Notes under the pieces: generated by a model
Databases searched by the model: none
The model's input: only the letters and a program-made list of their open reading frames with translations
What the model was told of the DNA's origin: nothing
Position numbers and translations under genes: made by a program
Assembly (NCBI GenBank): GCA_030674155.1
Contig: CM060323.1
Span: forward strand, 50,549,857-50,613,856
Source of the DNA: Stramonita haemastoma
Taxonomy: Eukaryota > Mollusca > Gastropoda > Neogastropoda > Muricidae
Length of the DNA: 64,000 bases
Direction: 5' to 3'
Shown here: positions 24,010 through 47,700 of the stretch, piece after piece
Position numbering within the stretch: the stretch's first letter is position 1
Layout: each line of letters starts with the position of its first letter

Positions 24010-24235
24010 CCAAACCTACACAGATGTTAGGGAGTGAGGTGTCAGACCTCAGCTTCTCTAGGAGCCAGCATATTGAGGGTATCACCCTTCTCCCTTGCTG
24101 CTTTACCTTCCCTGTCCCAAAAGAGGGGGGAGGTACCCCTTTACAGATGGGTGAACTGGGGGATTGTAATGAAGCCAAGGTACATGCATGGTCACCCATC
24201 CACAAGGCAACCAGGATCAATGCTGCTAAGCCTTA
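24010..24235 (+). repeat. Interspersed repeat D, copy 2
   Basis: It shares GTGTCAGACCTCAGCTTCTC, CTTGCTGCTTTACCTTCCCT and GGGTGAACTGGGGGATTG with 1520-1735. Class unknown. Confidence 0.55.
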
Positions 24236-24462
24236 GTTTGGGGAGAGCAAGGGGTCCTTTTTTTGGCCCCTATTCTATAAGTTATCAGTGTAGATATATA
24301 TTTTTTAATACATAAAAGCAAGAGAACTTTTTTCTTTCTCCACTATTCTCTTCCAACATGTACACACACACAAAACATAAAATATATACAAATTACAAAT
24401 TAAAATACAGATTTCTTCTTCTGAGAATACTTGACATGTTTTAATATATATATTACACTATG

Positions 24463-24467
<5 letters not shown>

Positions 24468-24532
<65 letters not shown>

Positions 24533-24536
24533 ATAA
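24468..24536. repeat. (AT)n microsatellite
   Basis: A nearly pure AT tract within an AT-rich intergenic stretch. Confidence 0.9.
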
Positions 24537-24719
24537 AGTGATAAATAAACCAAACAAAATTGTCAGTGGGTGTACATGCAAATCATGAAATGAGGTATTA
24601 TAATGATAAGCACAGCACAAAACAGATAAAACTGTCTTTTGTTTTAGGAACTTTTTGTTATTGCTAGTATCTTTTTTCTCAATTTGACAGGAAAAAATTC
24701 AAAATCTTTTAGACTATCT

Positions 24720-25062
24720 TAATCCACTTGGAAATGGCCCAGGCTAAAAGCTGTGTCAATTATTGATGTCAGCTAATTGCCAAGGCCTAAGCTAAAATGT
24801 TGTTATATTGTAAAATGTTGTGTTCAAATTCCCTTCAGCCATGACAAGCTCTTAACAACCTGCACTCTCCTTTCAAGGAAAAAAATCCCAAGAAGCAGAG
24901 TATGGCTGCCTACATGGCGAGGTACTTGATAAAAGTCCTACATGCAAACTTTTCATTCAGTGTGCAATTTCAGTCTCACAGTGATTCCCAGGTGGGATGA
25001 GTGAGTCAGAGTGCACATTCTGGGTGGCCCCCAGAGTGTTAAGCTAGGGAACGCACAACAAC
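24720..25062 (+). repeat. Interspersed repeat C, longest copy
   Basis: Recognisable by TGGCTGCCTACATGGCGAGG, a TACTTGATAAAAGTCCTACA segment, TCACAGTGATTCCCAGGTGG and GTGTTAAGCTAGGGAACGCA. Related copies lie at about 5516-5662, 5816-6030, 11345-11480, 17160-17375 and, inverted, 43430-43595. Class unknown; probably a SINE or short non-autonomous element. Confidence 0.6.
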
Positions 25063-28000
25063 ACCTACTTGGAACATTTTCATTTATTACTATACTTCAA
25101 AAAGGCCTATATAAATTAACCTTTAGGTATATATACATTGTCTGAGTGCCTACTTATATACTGTTCATACAAAACCTTTTTAAGATTTCTATATGGAAAA
25201 ATTTCCTGCAACACTCCTAAGACAATTCCAGTGCCTCCTTCAATGATGATGTTCTCTTGGAAGAAAGAAATTCATTTTATATATATACTCAGGCACTATA
25301 AACAAACTTACTATGACACACCTGTACAAATCATTAGCACCAATCAAGGGGAAATTCTGAAGAAACAACATAAGAATCTGAATTCTTAACGATGGCATAC
25401 CTAGACAGCAGTGCCTGCCAGAGAGAACTGAGGCAAACCAACGACAGAAAGACACCACAACAATCACCCCTTCAAAACAACTTCTGACCAAATATTTCCT
25501 TAAATCTGTATCAGTAGATGACAAATAATATTATGAATGACAAAAGTTCTGTTTTGTTTCCGTCTTTCTTTCAGGAAGTTTCAAACTTGTGCTTTCCACG
25601 ACAGTATAAAAAAACAAGGAACCCCACAGTATTTTACTTGTTAGATGCAATGTGTCTGGTTTTTGTCAAGTCCAGAAGATTATCAATGTTTTATCTGGTA
25701 ATGTAAACGGTGTCACACACATCCCAGATCCAGAAGGCCAGAATTTTTTTGTTTTTCTTTTAATATGCTGCCTCAGAAGACAAAAATGTCACTCCTTTGT
25801 TTAAAAAAAAAAAAGAGCTCTTTGCACATCTCATGCTTTTTTTTGTTTTAGTCAGTCCCTCAGTTGGACTGACAACTTGGAAGCAACTAGTGCATTTATG
25901 AAAGAGCGGTGTACTTTAACAATGTCATCTAGCAGCAATATTTATTTCTAAACACTTTTAGATATGTGTAGCTTGTTAATTCGATTGTTGTTGGGGCGAG
26001 TATAAATGATACAGTAGTTCAATAACCAAACAAAAGAAACTTTAAAAAAATGGAATCTCCTGATCTGATCTTCATCTTGTCTTGTGGCTATTTCCTCACT
26101 GAGCACAAAACATGGTTATCTGTGCCTGTGCACTGCAGTTACTCCTCAGTGCCAGCCTCTAAAGCTGGCAGTTTGATTCTGATTTCTTTTGCTGTCTAAC
26201 ATGCAAGTGACCCTCCACCCCATTAGAAGTCACATTGCACCGGAGGTCAATTTTTAAGCATTTTAACTGGTCATGTTATCAATCTGGGGGTCCAGAAGAC
26301 TTCGGCACTGACTCTAACAATAAACATCACCATTTTTTCCCACTGGCTGATTTTTTAAAAACTTACTTTTCCTTAAAATAGCAGTACAGCTTGTTCAGGG
26401 ATTATTTAACAGTGACACTCCATGATCGATACTTTCACATTTAGCTGGAAGAGTTCTCAAAGTTTATCAATTCAGAAACTTGACATCGTTTAGCACACAT
26501 CGGATATGTGGCTTAATAAAAAGGAATATGACAGAAAAGTGGAATGAGCTTTACGAGATGCTTTAAGTTCATTCAAAAGTTAAATTATACTGCTCAAACA
26601 TTTTTTATGTTTGAATAAAAATTCTTACATCAGAGGAGACACTGGACTGAATTCTTATGCGTCAGATACCTTTTTCCTGAATAACACAAGCATATATTAT
26701 CACTCTCCGAGTACAAAAACCTATCCACATGATCTTTTTTTCAAACACAGCAAACACAACAGAGGAGTACAAGAGGGAAAATAAATATAAGAAAACAAAT
26801 AATTAAAAACCATGAGCAAGTTAACATAAACTGATAAAGGCTACCAAACAATTCATAAATTAATTCAATGTTAAGATTTTTTTTTTTACAAAGATGAACA
26901 CTATGTAACACAAGTCAAACTCAATACAATTCAAAACTCAGAACATCAAATATGTACACTAAAATGCTTGGAACACAAAATAAAAATCAAACCCAAGTGC
27001 AGTTTAGACTGTATGAATGTACAAAACACAATTATGACTTTATGAAAACTACTTCACATGACCATTCTCCAGACGTGAACGAACACAGGGCACCAAATTG
27101 AGCTCTCTTTGCACTATCACAATCGCACCACCATGAACTCCAACCTCTCACTTCTACACTGCTTTGTACACAAACCTCTTTGTCTTCAACCCACTTCAAT
27201 GGTTGAAGATCAAACTAGTATATAAGTCCAGTTTTTGTTAATATCAAAGATTACCAAGACAATTATGTACTAATAAAAGTTATAAAAAAAAAAAAGGTCA
27301 ACATTCATGTAACAATGGAAACCTAACAGATGCTGTGGTACTGGAACTTTATGTACCACCCAATTCAAAACGAGAAATTTTAAAACACTATCAGAAAATC
27401 TAACATGTACCAAATAATACACATAACAAAAATCTTTACACACGGTTTAGGCTCATAATATGAGCCACTTATCATGTGAAAGTGTGTACAACTGCAGTGT
27501 ATCAGATTATGAATGACACCGCATGAATGAAAGAATCCGTATAAAACAAAACAAATTTGGTCACACATATATACTGCTGATTTTGTTCCATTGATAAAAT
27601 ACACTATCTGGATGTCAGAATACACATGGAATTTCAATAAAAAGTACTGTATACATTTCTGGAGGTACTGTCATTTCCAGAATTTTATCTGTGAGCATGC
27701 ACATACACTCTGAATCTACAAATGTGATACACGCTGATATTTAGACCATTCTAATGAAAATGTACAGTTGAAATAACATGACCTGCCTATAAGCAATATG
27801 ACTGCTTTCTTGTGTTACTGTAGTCTACAAGTTCTGGGATTCTTTCTGCCAAAAAGCAGACAAAAATATGATAAAATGACAACATTCTGGGTTTTTTTTT
27901 TTTTAAAGAAAAGGTATCAAACAAATAAATGACAGACACCAAACTAACACTTGCATGCCTGTGTTAATCACATAAAAAGCAATGCTAGGCATAACTCACA

Positions 28001-28587
28001 GGTGCAACCTATACAAAAGGAGGTATCTCTGTAGATATTTCAACAAAGAAAAAATAATACACAAGTCACATCAAATCTTATTTGATAGGTCCCAACAAAA
28101 ATTTGTTTCATTATGCAGCAATTACAAAGTTACTGTTATGAAGACACACTAAAGCTAGTGAAACAAAATACTTTTCAACCTAGCAGTACAGACAGACCAT
28201 TTGAACCTCTCCACTTGGACTTGTCAGACTGAAAAAGACCAAATTCCGCATGAAATGCTCCAAAGGTGTGTAAGGTGAAAGTCACTGCGAGCTCTGAGGT
28301 TTCAATCACATACACTAGGCACACACGCTCACGAGTACATCCTAGCCATAAGCTGCAAGCTGAGTGTTGATTGGCTGGGGGATGCAAGCTGTTCGTTTGC
28401 GACGGAACATGACCTATTCTGAATGGTACGGTTGAATATTTGCTCTTATCTTCTTTTCTTACACTCCTTACTTTGCCACACACCAACTGGATTTATCTCA
28501 ATTCAAATGCAACAAAATGTTCAAAGTTTGCTGCATAAAAAAGTTCCAGAGATCAGAGTAAATGCAACTCCTTTTTTTTTTTTGTTG
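25063..28587. other. Repeat-poor AT-rich stretch 3' of RAB10
   Basis: About 3.5 kb without SINE, LINE, long microsatellite or convincing ORF. It could be distal RAB10 3' UTR or plain intergenic DNA; the sequence does not decide. Confidence 0.4.
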
Positions 28588-28912
28588 TTGTTGTTGTTCC
28601 TCAGCCAGAACTCCAAGGTTCACCAATGGTGAAATTTTGCACATGTGACCGTTTTTTACCCACCATTAAGGAAGCCACATTCCAACTTCAGGGACGGTGT
28701 CTAAACATGACACATTGTGTGCATGCATTTAAAAACTGTTTATCATCCATCGCTACTGGCAAGAAATGGCCTGTTCTTCTGAAAGGCGGAACAGGTTTTA
28801 ATGTGTGTGCAAGACGTTCTGTTTTGGTTATAAATAGTCTCTGCTGAAAGACTTTTGGGGGAGTGGAGTCAGTACTGATGTTAACTTTGGGGTAAAATCC
28901 CCTAAAACAAAC
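28588..28912 (-). mobile_element. SINE family A copy, head missing
   Basis: It matches 334-733 from AGAACTCCAAGGTTCACCAA through GTCAGTACTGATGTTAAC but lacks the tRNA-like head, breaking off near CCCCTAAAAC. It lies 3' of RAB10. Confidence 0.65.
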
Positions 28913-30099
28913 CACTTCTCAGCAACTGCAAAAGACAATAAAAGAGATCAGTTCTAACTCCTAACAGCAATCACATTTAATCTTTATAACATCATATATA
29001 TCAAACTTCACTGACTAACAAATATAACTACTTATAAATGCATGTCTTGAGAAATAAACCAGAGATCAATTTTTGAGTCAACAACGATAAGCAATCATTT
29101 TTCTCTAAATAGCATTCCAAAGCTAATGAATTTTTGCATATGCCTAACAAAGAACAGCTTTTCAGATTAAGGCGGTGGAGGGGGGTAGGGTGTGGAGAGA
29201 GAGAGAGACAAATGAGAAATTATTTACTATGCTAGGTTTTACAACCCATTCACAACAAGGCCAAAGAGGGAAGGGAGAGAAATCAAAAAGTACAGAAACA
29301 TGAATATCATATAACATTGTGGAATCTTTACATATGAAAACCAGAATGCAGAACTGGTTTTCTGAAATTGCACATGTATGTGTTGAAGGGGAGAGACTGG
29401 TTGTTTGGAGGAAAAGAGCTCATAAAACCGGCACCATCAGTTTCCATTCCCAGTCCTATCTCAAACTCTGGCCCACTTCAAAGAGACTAAGATAAGAACT
29501 GCTAAAAATGTAATAGCCACAGAGTATGATTTTACAAAAAATGTACTGGCTTAGAGTCCAGATATTACAACATATTTCGAGCATTTATTTTGCCTGCAAC
29601 AGCTATACATTTATTTTTACTATTTTTTACTTTTAAAAATGTTTTCTTAATTACTTTTTCTTTCTTTTCTTTTTTTTTTCTTTTTTTTTTTTTTTTTTTT
29701 TTTTACTTCTTTTTAAAAATAAAATCTACCCTAATTGATGCTGACAATCTAAAAATGTTACATTGCGAAACAGTATTGAAGAGAAATTGAAAAAGCCACT
29801 GTCACACCTTTCTGCTCATTGTTTTCCAATGTCTTTGTCTTAAATTGACTGCTCATTTTGATTTGTTAATAGCAACATAGCATAATCTAAAGATGCACCA
29901 ATTGTTGCACAAAATTTTGCTTAATTTGGTCTTGTCCTCAGATCTAATTCATGCCCTTTTTAATTCATGAGCGATTTCCCCACCATTTCATGCCTATTTT
30001 AATTTCACAGAAACAGTAGCAATGATTCATTTGTTGTACCTTCTCTTGCCTAATCTTTACTCTTCATCATCCACAAGAGCTGAGCAGTTGTTGCTTTTC

Positions 30100-30180
<81 letters not shown>
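30100..30180. repeat. (TG)n microsatellite
   Basis: A pure TG tract about 1 kb beyond the RAB10 stop in its sense direction; it could lie in the 3' UTR. Confidence 0.9.
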
Positions 30181-30182
<2 letters not shown>

Positions 30183-31231
30183 TTTTTTGGGTTTGTTTGT
30201 TTGTTTTGAAATTTAAACAAAGTTCGAGAAACCAATCAATTTTTTGTGTGAAAGAAAGACCTGTATCCCCTAAAATACAGCTGCTATTTCTCTTCGAAAA
30301 TGTGTCTCCTCACTTTTATTTACAAAATGTTCCCCTAAGTCTAAATGCCACTGCCTTAATGGCGGGCAAAAAATGCAAAATCTCACCATTGGTGAAACTT
30401 GGAGCTTTAGCAGAGGAACAAGAACCTTTTTTTTTCTTTTCTTTTTTTTATACAAAAACACATAGTCTACTACGTTTTATCTCTTTTTTTTTCTCCTTTT
30501 CTAATCGAGGCTGTTCCTGCTAGCTTATAACAGATGCACAGCAGAACTCCACTGAAAGGAAAGTAATAGATTTGAATAATGGCTGAAACCTATACAGAAA
30601 TTTTGAACACTACATAAAGAGCAAAGCAGACATATACTACTGTCATATGAGCAAATGAAATAACCACTGCAAGACTACAAAGGTACAAACTTTAGATATT
30701 TTTCTCTTCCATGATTTTCTATATCAAAGACAAACTGTGTCTTACTTATTTAATGATACTGTCCAAAGTTTGCTCTTTTTTTTTTTTTTTACAAAAGGCT
30801 TAGCAAAGGGCAAGCATGTGCTAACTGCACTGTATTCTTTAAAAAAAAAACCACCCAAAAAATCTTTCTAGATAGCAGACTGATTAACAAAGGAACACTG
30901 ACAAAATATCACCTTCATGTTTATCTGAAGACCAATACACAAACACTCAATCCTAACTCTCTTCTTTTTCTCTCATAGGCTGACTCAATATTAGCTGGCA
31001 GGGCATCCCCATGACAGGCAGGACGTGATGAACACTGCAGGCATACAGGCAGACACAGGAGAGCGCCAAACTGAAGCCAAGCTGGTTCATGGCGGACCAA
31101 ATGCATGAAGCTGATGGTGTGCAGACTGTGCACATGTATGTGTAGAAGAGACGTGTAGCGGACTGTGGTAGTTTTATACACGGAATCTGAAGGTCCCACA
31201 CTAAGTCCAGTCCATACAGCAGGTACATACA

Positions 31232-42216
<10,985 letters not shown>

Positions 42217-42385
42217 TATTACACTTCAAGTAAAAGCATTCAACCGTGATTGATAGTGTCTGTTATATGAGAGGCTTTTTCAACAATCCTGACAAAAACA
42301 AACGGGTCCGGATCGTCTGCTAATTTTCTCTTCACGGTAGGCTCTTGACTTCAGTGGATGTCACAAGCCTACTTCTGCATCTTTC

Positions 42386-42395
42386 ATGACGTCAT
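42386..42395. promoter_or_regulatory. Palindromic CRE-like site upstream of RAB10
   Basis: ATGACGTCAT is a perfect 10-bp palindrome containing the consensus cAMP-response/ATF core TGACGTCA (42387-42394), about 170 bases upstream of the RAB10 ATG. The surrounding 42300-42500 is GC-richer than its neighbours, as expected of a promoter. TTTCC adjoins it and could be an ETS half site. Binding is inferred from the motif only. Confidence 0.4.
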
Positions 42396-42821
42396 TTCCT
42401 AATCCGGGCGTGTGGTGATGCGTCAACAGTCTAGCTGACCCTCGTGCTTCTCGGATGCCCCAGTGGCTAAGCACAAGCAAGCTTTGGCCTTGGCCTAGCA
42501 ACACTGCGCATGGTGCGTCAAAACTGCTTGCATTGTAGCAGTCCTGAACGTAACTAAAAATAACTTACACAAAACAAAAGCTCGGTGACTGTATGCCTAG
42601 ACACACAATCTTGATTTGACTTGTTTTGTTGAAACGATAATTATATTCAAGGTGGAATTACATGACATCGAAAGTATTGTAATAGCACCACAGGCCCGAC
42701 AGCTCTTGGTATTTAGGTAACTACCCCTAAACTCACACCCCCGAAGTGTTAGAACAAAAGAAAAACATAATTGTTTAGGCCTATATTGAGCGGCTGTGCT
42801 GACTTGACTTGACTCCACTCC

Positions 42822-43275
42822 CCCCAAAATCTTTCAGATGAAACTATAAAAAGAGGCCCTTAGTGCTAATGCATACAGCACATTTGTGCACATTAAAAGC
42901 CCATTCCACATTTTTGAAGGGTAGGCCATTTTGTGTTGGTAGGAACAGATGACATTAAAAAAACCCCAAAAAACATGCACACAGGTGTGCATAGACAATC
43001 CCTGAAGTCAGAATGTGGCTACCTCAGTGTTAGGTAAATTTATTTATTTTATTTTTTATTTATTCTTTTATATCAAGGATAACAGAATAAGCAATCATGT
43101 GCTTTTTTCATCTGGTCCCCGTGTGTATGCAGTTTTGTAAATATTGTCATCTGTTCCCACCGGCACACAATGGCCTACTCTTACGAAAAGCGGAACAGGA
43201 TTTAACGTGTGCGCAAGATGTTCTGCATGCATTCGCACACGGGGCCTTGGTTTAAAGTCTCATCCAAAGGACTTC
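42822..43275. repeat. Two partial SINE family A copies facing each other
   Basis: 42822-43045 is a plus-oriented fragment (GGGTAGGCCATTTTGTGTTG then GAAGTCAGAATGTGGCTACC). 43060-43275 is minus-oriented (CCAGGATAACAGAATAAGCA-like start, then GGCACACAATGGCCTACTC and CTCATCCAAAGGACTTC). Together they form a loose inverted pair just upstream of RAB10. Confidence 0.55.
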
Positions 43276-43429
43276 ACCCAGGTAAAGGTCACACATGCAA
43301 AATCTCACCATTGTTGACCCTCAAAGATCTAGCTGAGGAATAGGGAGGGACAGAGGAGAACAAAAATGAATGAAAGGTATCCAAATGGATTATTTTATTG
43401 CTGTTAACACCCAGGGCATGTATCATCAC

Positions 43430-43595
43430 CTCATGTTGTGCTTCCCCAGCTCTGGGGGTCACCCAGAATGTGCACTCTGACTCACTCATCCGACCTGGGA
43501 ATCACTGTGAGATTGACATTGCACACTGAATGAAAAGTCTGCGTGTATGACTGTTTTCAAGTACCTCACCATGTAGGCAGCCATACTCCGACTTC
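43430..43595 (-). repeat. Interspersed repeat C, inverted copy
   Basis: It is the complement of repeat C: CACCCAGAATGTGCACTCTG, CGACCTGGGAATCACTGTGA and CATGTAGGCAGCCATACTCC appear in reversed order relative to 24895-25062. Confidence 0.6.
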
Positions 43596-43710
43596 AAAGG
43601 AACCTCATAGGCTATTACAGTTCCAAAAGTCAGTGGAATAACTTTCTTAAAAGCCAGTATATATATATATATATATATAATATATATATATATCAGAATA
43701 GGGTATATAT

Positions 43711-43995
43711 AAAGTTAAAGTCTGTCCCGAGCCTTAAGGCTCATCAGGCCGGTGCTTATCCCGGTTTCTGTGGCGTTAAGCGACTGAGAGTCATAGACTC
43801 CCCCTTGGATAGGACGCCAGTCTATTGCAGGGTTAACCCCCAACACAAGGTTGGTACCCCTTTTACACCTGGGTGGGGTGAGAAAATAGCCGTAAAGTGC
43901 CTTTTCCAAGGGCACAACGCCATAGCCGAAAGCTGGGATCGAACCCGCAACCTTTAGATTACGAGTCCAACGCCCTAACCACTAGGCTACAGCGG

Positions 43996-43996
<1 letters not shown>
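43711..43996 (-). mobile_element. tRNA-derived SINE, family B, second copy inside a (TA)n tract
   Basis: This is the reverse-oriented counterpart of 21244-21527: tail AAAGTTAAAG at the left, B box complement GGATCGAACC at 43936-43945, and A-box region ending near 43996. Both sides are (TA)n repeats (43661-43695 and 43997-44055), so it inserted into a TA microsatellite. Confidence 0.85.
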
Positions 43997-44048
<52 letters not shown>

Positions 44049-44282
44049 TATATACTATAAACAGTTTTTCATGTCACTTTTTTTTTGGGGGAAGGGGGGG
44101 GTTATTGCATTTTCTTAAACATGGAAAATTCAGTCTCTGCAAGTGCAGTGAAGGCAAGAGTATGCTGAAGGTCTTCCAAGTCACCATAAAGCTTTTTGGC
44201 CTGTAGGGCAGCACCAGTAAAGAAAAAAGGATAGGGTTTAAATCTATATATTAATTAACATTGGCTGTTTTTCTTCTCTGAG

Positions 44283-44410
44283 AGGCAGGATAGCCTAGTT
44301 GTTAGAGCACTGAACTTGTAACTAAAAGCACGGGTTTAAATTTTTGCTGAGGTATCTGTTCAAGGGGATTTATTCCCTGATGTTAACACTGGTACAGATT
44401 TCCTTCCAAT
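44283..44410 (+). mobile_element. SINE family A head fragment
   Basis: GGCAGGATAGCCTAGTTGTT and the following bases form the tRNA-like head in plus orientation, followed by CAAGGGGATTTATTCCCTGA and TGTTAACACTGGTAC, the same order as the head and body of family A elsewhere. Confidence 0.6.
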
Positions 44411-44734
44411 GAAACATATCTTGAGCACTCATTAAAAAATACCCTCCACTTTTTGGAAACAAATTTTATATCAGCATGCCAACAGCAAATGCCCGAAATG
44501 GGGTGACCCAGGAGGACGTTAAGCCCTAGATATATACTGTGAACAAGATGGCCAGCTATAGCTGGTGGGATGGACAAGATGAGCATACCCTGCATGCATC
44601 CTGCTACCTGGAGAGGATTGGGCTCTGCCAGATCCAGCTTGCTCATAACACACTGGATGAATCTTCAAGGAGTTCAACAAGAATTTATATTCAAGTCACT
44701 ATGTCCCCCAGTTTTAAACCACCCTAAACACACA

Positions 44735-47700
44735 TGGGGTGCTTAAGGAGAGGTGGTACCTTTGTAAACCTGGCAGTAGCATCCCTCGGGATGGACGGGA
44801 GCACTGGTCCTCACTTGGCACTCAACTCTCACTTCTGGGTCCGGGTCCTTAACCCACCCACACCCCGGTAACCGCTTCTACTGGCGGGCGAAACGTTGTG
44901 AGGGGCTGGTGCATTCTTAACCACCAGTAGGAGTCTTGGAGAGGAGATGGGCGCCACCAAGCTTCCTCAAGCCCACTGAAAGGACATGAGAAGAACAAAA
45001 CAGACATACATGCCGGATCGGTCGAGGCCCGGATCAACAACGACCGCGCTACCCACTGCAAGCCTCCAGGGTGGGAGCGACAAGTGTGCTACTGGGGCAG
45101 AACAAACTCTAAAGCTTCCAGCTAAAGGGGCAACCATTGGCACATGGAATGTGAGGACTCTGTACCAAGCAGGAAGAGTACAGGAACTTACACATGAATT
45201 ACAGAGGTATAAATGGGACATCATAGGGCTTGCGGAAGTCAGATGGATTGGCTTCGGAGAAACAACCACGCAAGACGGCCACAAAATATGGTACAGCGGG
45301 GAAGAGAAACTACATCAACATGGAGTAGGCTTTATTGTCAGGAAAGAGATTGTGTCAAGCATCATCAGCTGCACACCAGTATCCAGCAGACTCATCTCAA
45401 TCAGAGTTTCTGCAAAACCCCAGAATCTCACCATCATCCAAGTATATGCTCCAACATCTGACTACGACGATGACCAGATAGAAGAATTCTATGAAGAACT
45501 TGAAAACGTCATCTCCAAAACGCCCAAAAAAGACATCCTTATTGTGGAAGGCGACTGGAATGCTAAGGTGGGACCTGATGCCTATGACACCTGGGCAGGA
45601 ACCACAGGACGATTTGGACTGGGAGAAACAAATGACAGAGGACAGCGGCTGCTGGAATTCGCAAAGAAGCACAAACTGACTTTGGCTAACACACTCCACC
45701 CTCACAAGCCATCCAGAACATCAACCTGGCACTCACCAAATGGTCTGATTCATAATCAAATTGATTACATTCTATCACCCCAAAGATTCAAATCCAGCAT
45801 AAACAAGGCAAACACAAGAACATTCCCAGGAGCTGACATTGGCAGTGACCACGACCTTGTACTTACCACCATCAGGCTGAAACTGAAAGCAAAACACCAG
45901 CCAAAAAGCCCACGCATAAGATTCGACCTGGAAAAACTCAAAGACCCAACAGTGGTTGAGATCTTCCAAGCCAACATTGGAGGAAAGTTCGCGGCACTCA
46001 CAGCCATCAACAATGATGTGGACACACTGGCCAACAACATCAAAGAAGTGCTAACGACAGCAGCAGAAGAAACGTTAGGAAGAAGCAGAACAAAGAAACA
46101 ACCCTGGGTGACAAATGAGGTTCTTGACCTCTGCGACAAAAGAAGAGAACTTAAGAAACAAAAGTTCACAAGTCAAGAAGCTTACAAGAAGTACATGGAT
46201 AGCCACAGAGAAGTGAGGAAAAAGATGAGAGAAGCCAAAGAAGCATGGATAGAAGAACAATGCAACAACATCGAAGCTGGAATGGCCAAGGGAAACAGCA
46301 AAACAGCTTACGACACTTTGAAAGCACTAACGAAAACCACACAGCCTAAAGCCTCTGTTATAGAAGACAAAGAAGGAAATCTTTTAACGGAAAACAATGC
46401 CATCCTCCAACGCTGGACAGAATACTGTGAGGGATTGTATAACTACCCACTACGCCCAGATACCAACATAGTTTCTGACAAACCCCCTGAACACCAAGAT
46501 AAAGACCCACCAATACTAAGGTGTGAAGTAGATGCAGCTATTAAACAATTGAAGAAGGGGAAGTCCCCTGGAATCGATAACATCCCAGCTGAACTCATAA
46601 AAAATGGAGGGAATGAAACAGCAAGGCGATTCACAGAACTTTGTCAGAAGATCCACGACACCAAAGAATGGCCAAAAGAATGGACACAGTCTCTTGTAAT
46701 ACCCCTGCCAAAGAAAGGAAACCTTAAGCAATGCCAGAACTACAGAACCATCAGTCTCATAAGTCATCCTAGCAAGATCATGCTGCAGGTAGTCCTCAAC
46801 AGACTGAAAAACCAAGCGGAAAAACTCCTGGCAGAAGAACAAGCGGGCTTTAGACCAAGACGCAGCACAATGGAACAAATTTTCAATCTGAGAATTCTGA
46901 TAGAGAAGCATCTCCAACACCAAAAAGACTTGTACCATAACTTCATAGATTTCAAAAAGGCCTTTGACAGGGTATGGCATGACGGCCTCTGGCAAGTACT
47001 CAGGCACTTCAACATTGACAGCTGCCTAATTGAAGTAATCAAGGCTCTATACGAGAACGCAAGAAGTGCAGTCTTCATAAACAATCACGTGGGCGAGTTC
47101 TTCAAGACCACGGTTGGGGTTCGCCAGGGCTGCCTTCTCTCACCTGTACTTTTCAACCTCTTCCTCGAAAACATCATGACAGAGACACTGCAAAACCACC
47201 ACACTTCCATCTCCATTGGTGGAAGACCCCTTTGCAACCTCAGATTTGCAGATGACATTGACCTCATGGGCAGCAGCAAACAAGAACTGCAAATCCTCAC
47301 AGACAATTTAACAGATCGAGCGAGCGCATACGGCATGGAGGTCAGTACAGAGAAATCAAAGATCATGGTCAACAGCGCGAGTAATGACATCACGGAAATA
47401 AAGATGAATGGAGAAATACTAGAAGAGGTGAGCCAATTCAAATACTTAGGCTCCATCCTAACAAAAGATGGCACATCAAACAATGAAGTGAAAGCTCGCA
47501 TTGCAACAGCAACATCTGCTCTAGTCAGACTCCAGAGGATTATCAGAAGCAACAACATCAGCTTCTGCACCAAATACCACCTTTACAAATCCCTCGTGAT
47601 ATCTATCCTCCTATATGGCTGTGAATCATGGACTCTGACAGCAGAGTTAGAGAGGAGAATCCAAGCATTCGAGAACAAGTGCCACAGAAGACTCCTCAGA

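Noticed and set aside
29590..29790. Phe-rich 66-codon ORF
   Set aside because: It is the translation of a poly-T tract.
45397..47573. Several minus-strand ORFs over the full-length LINE
   Set aside because: They are shadows of the plus-strand polyprotein.
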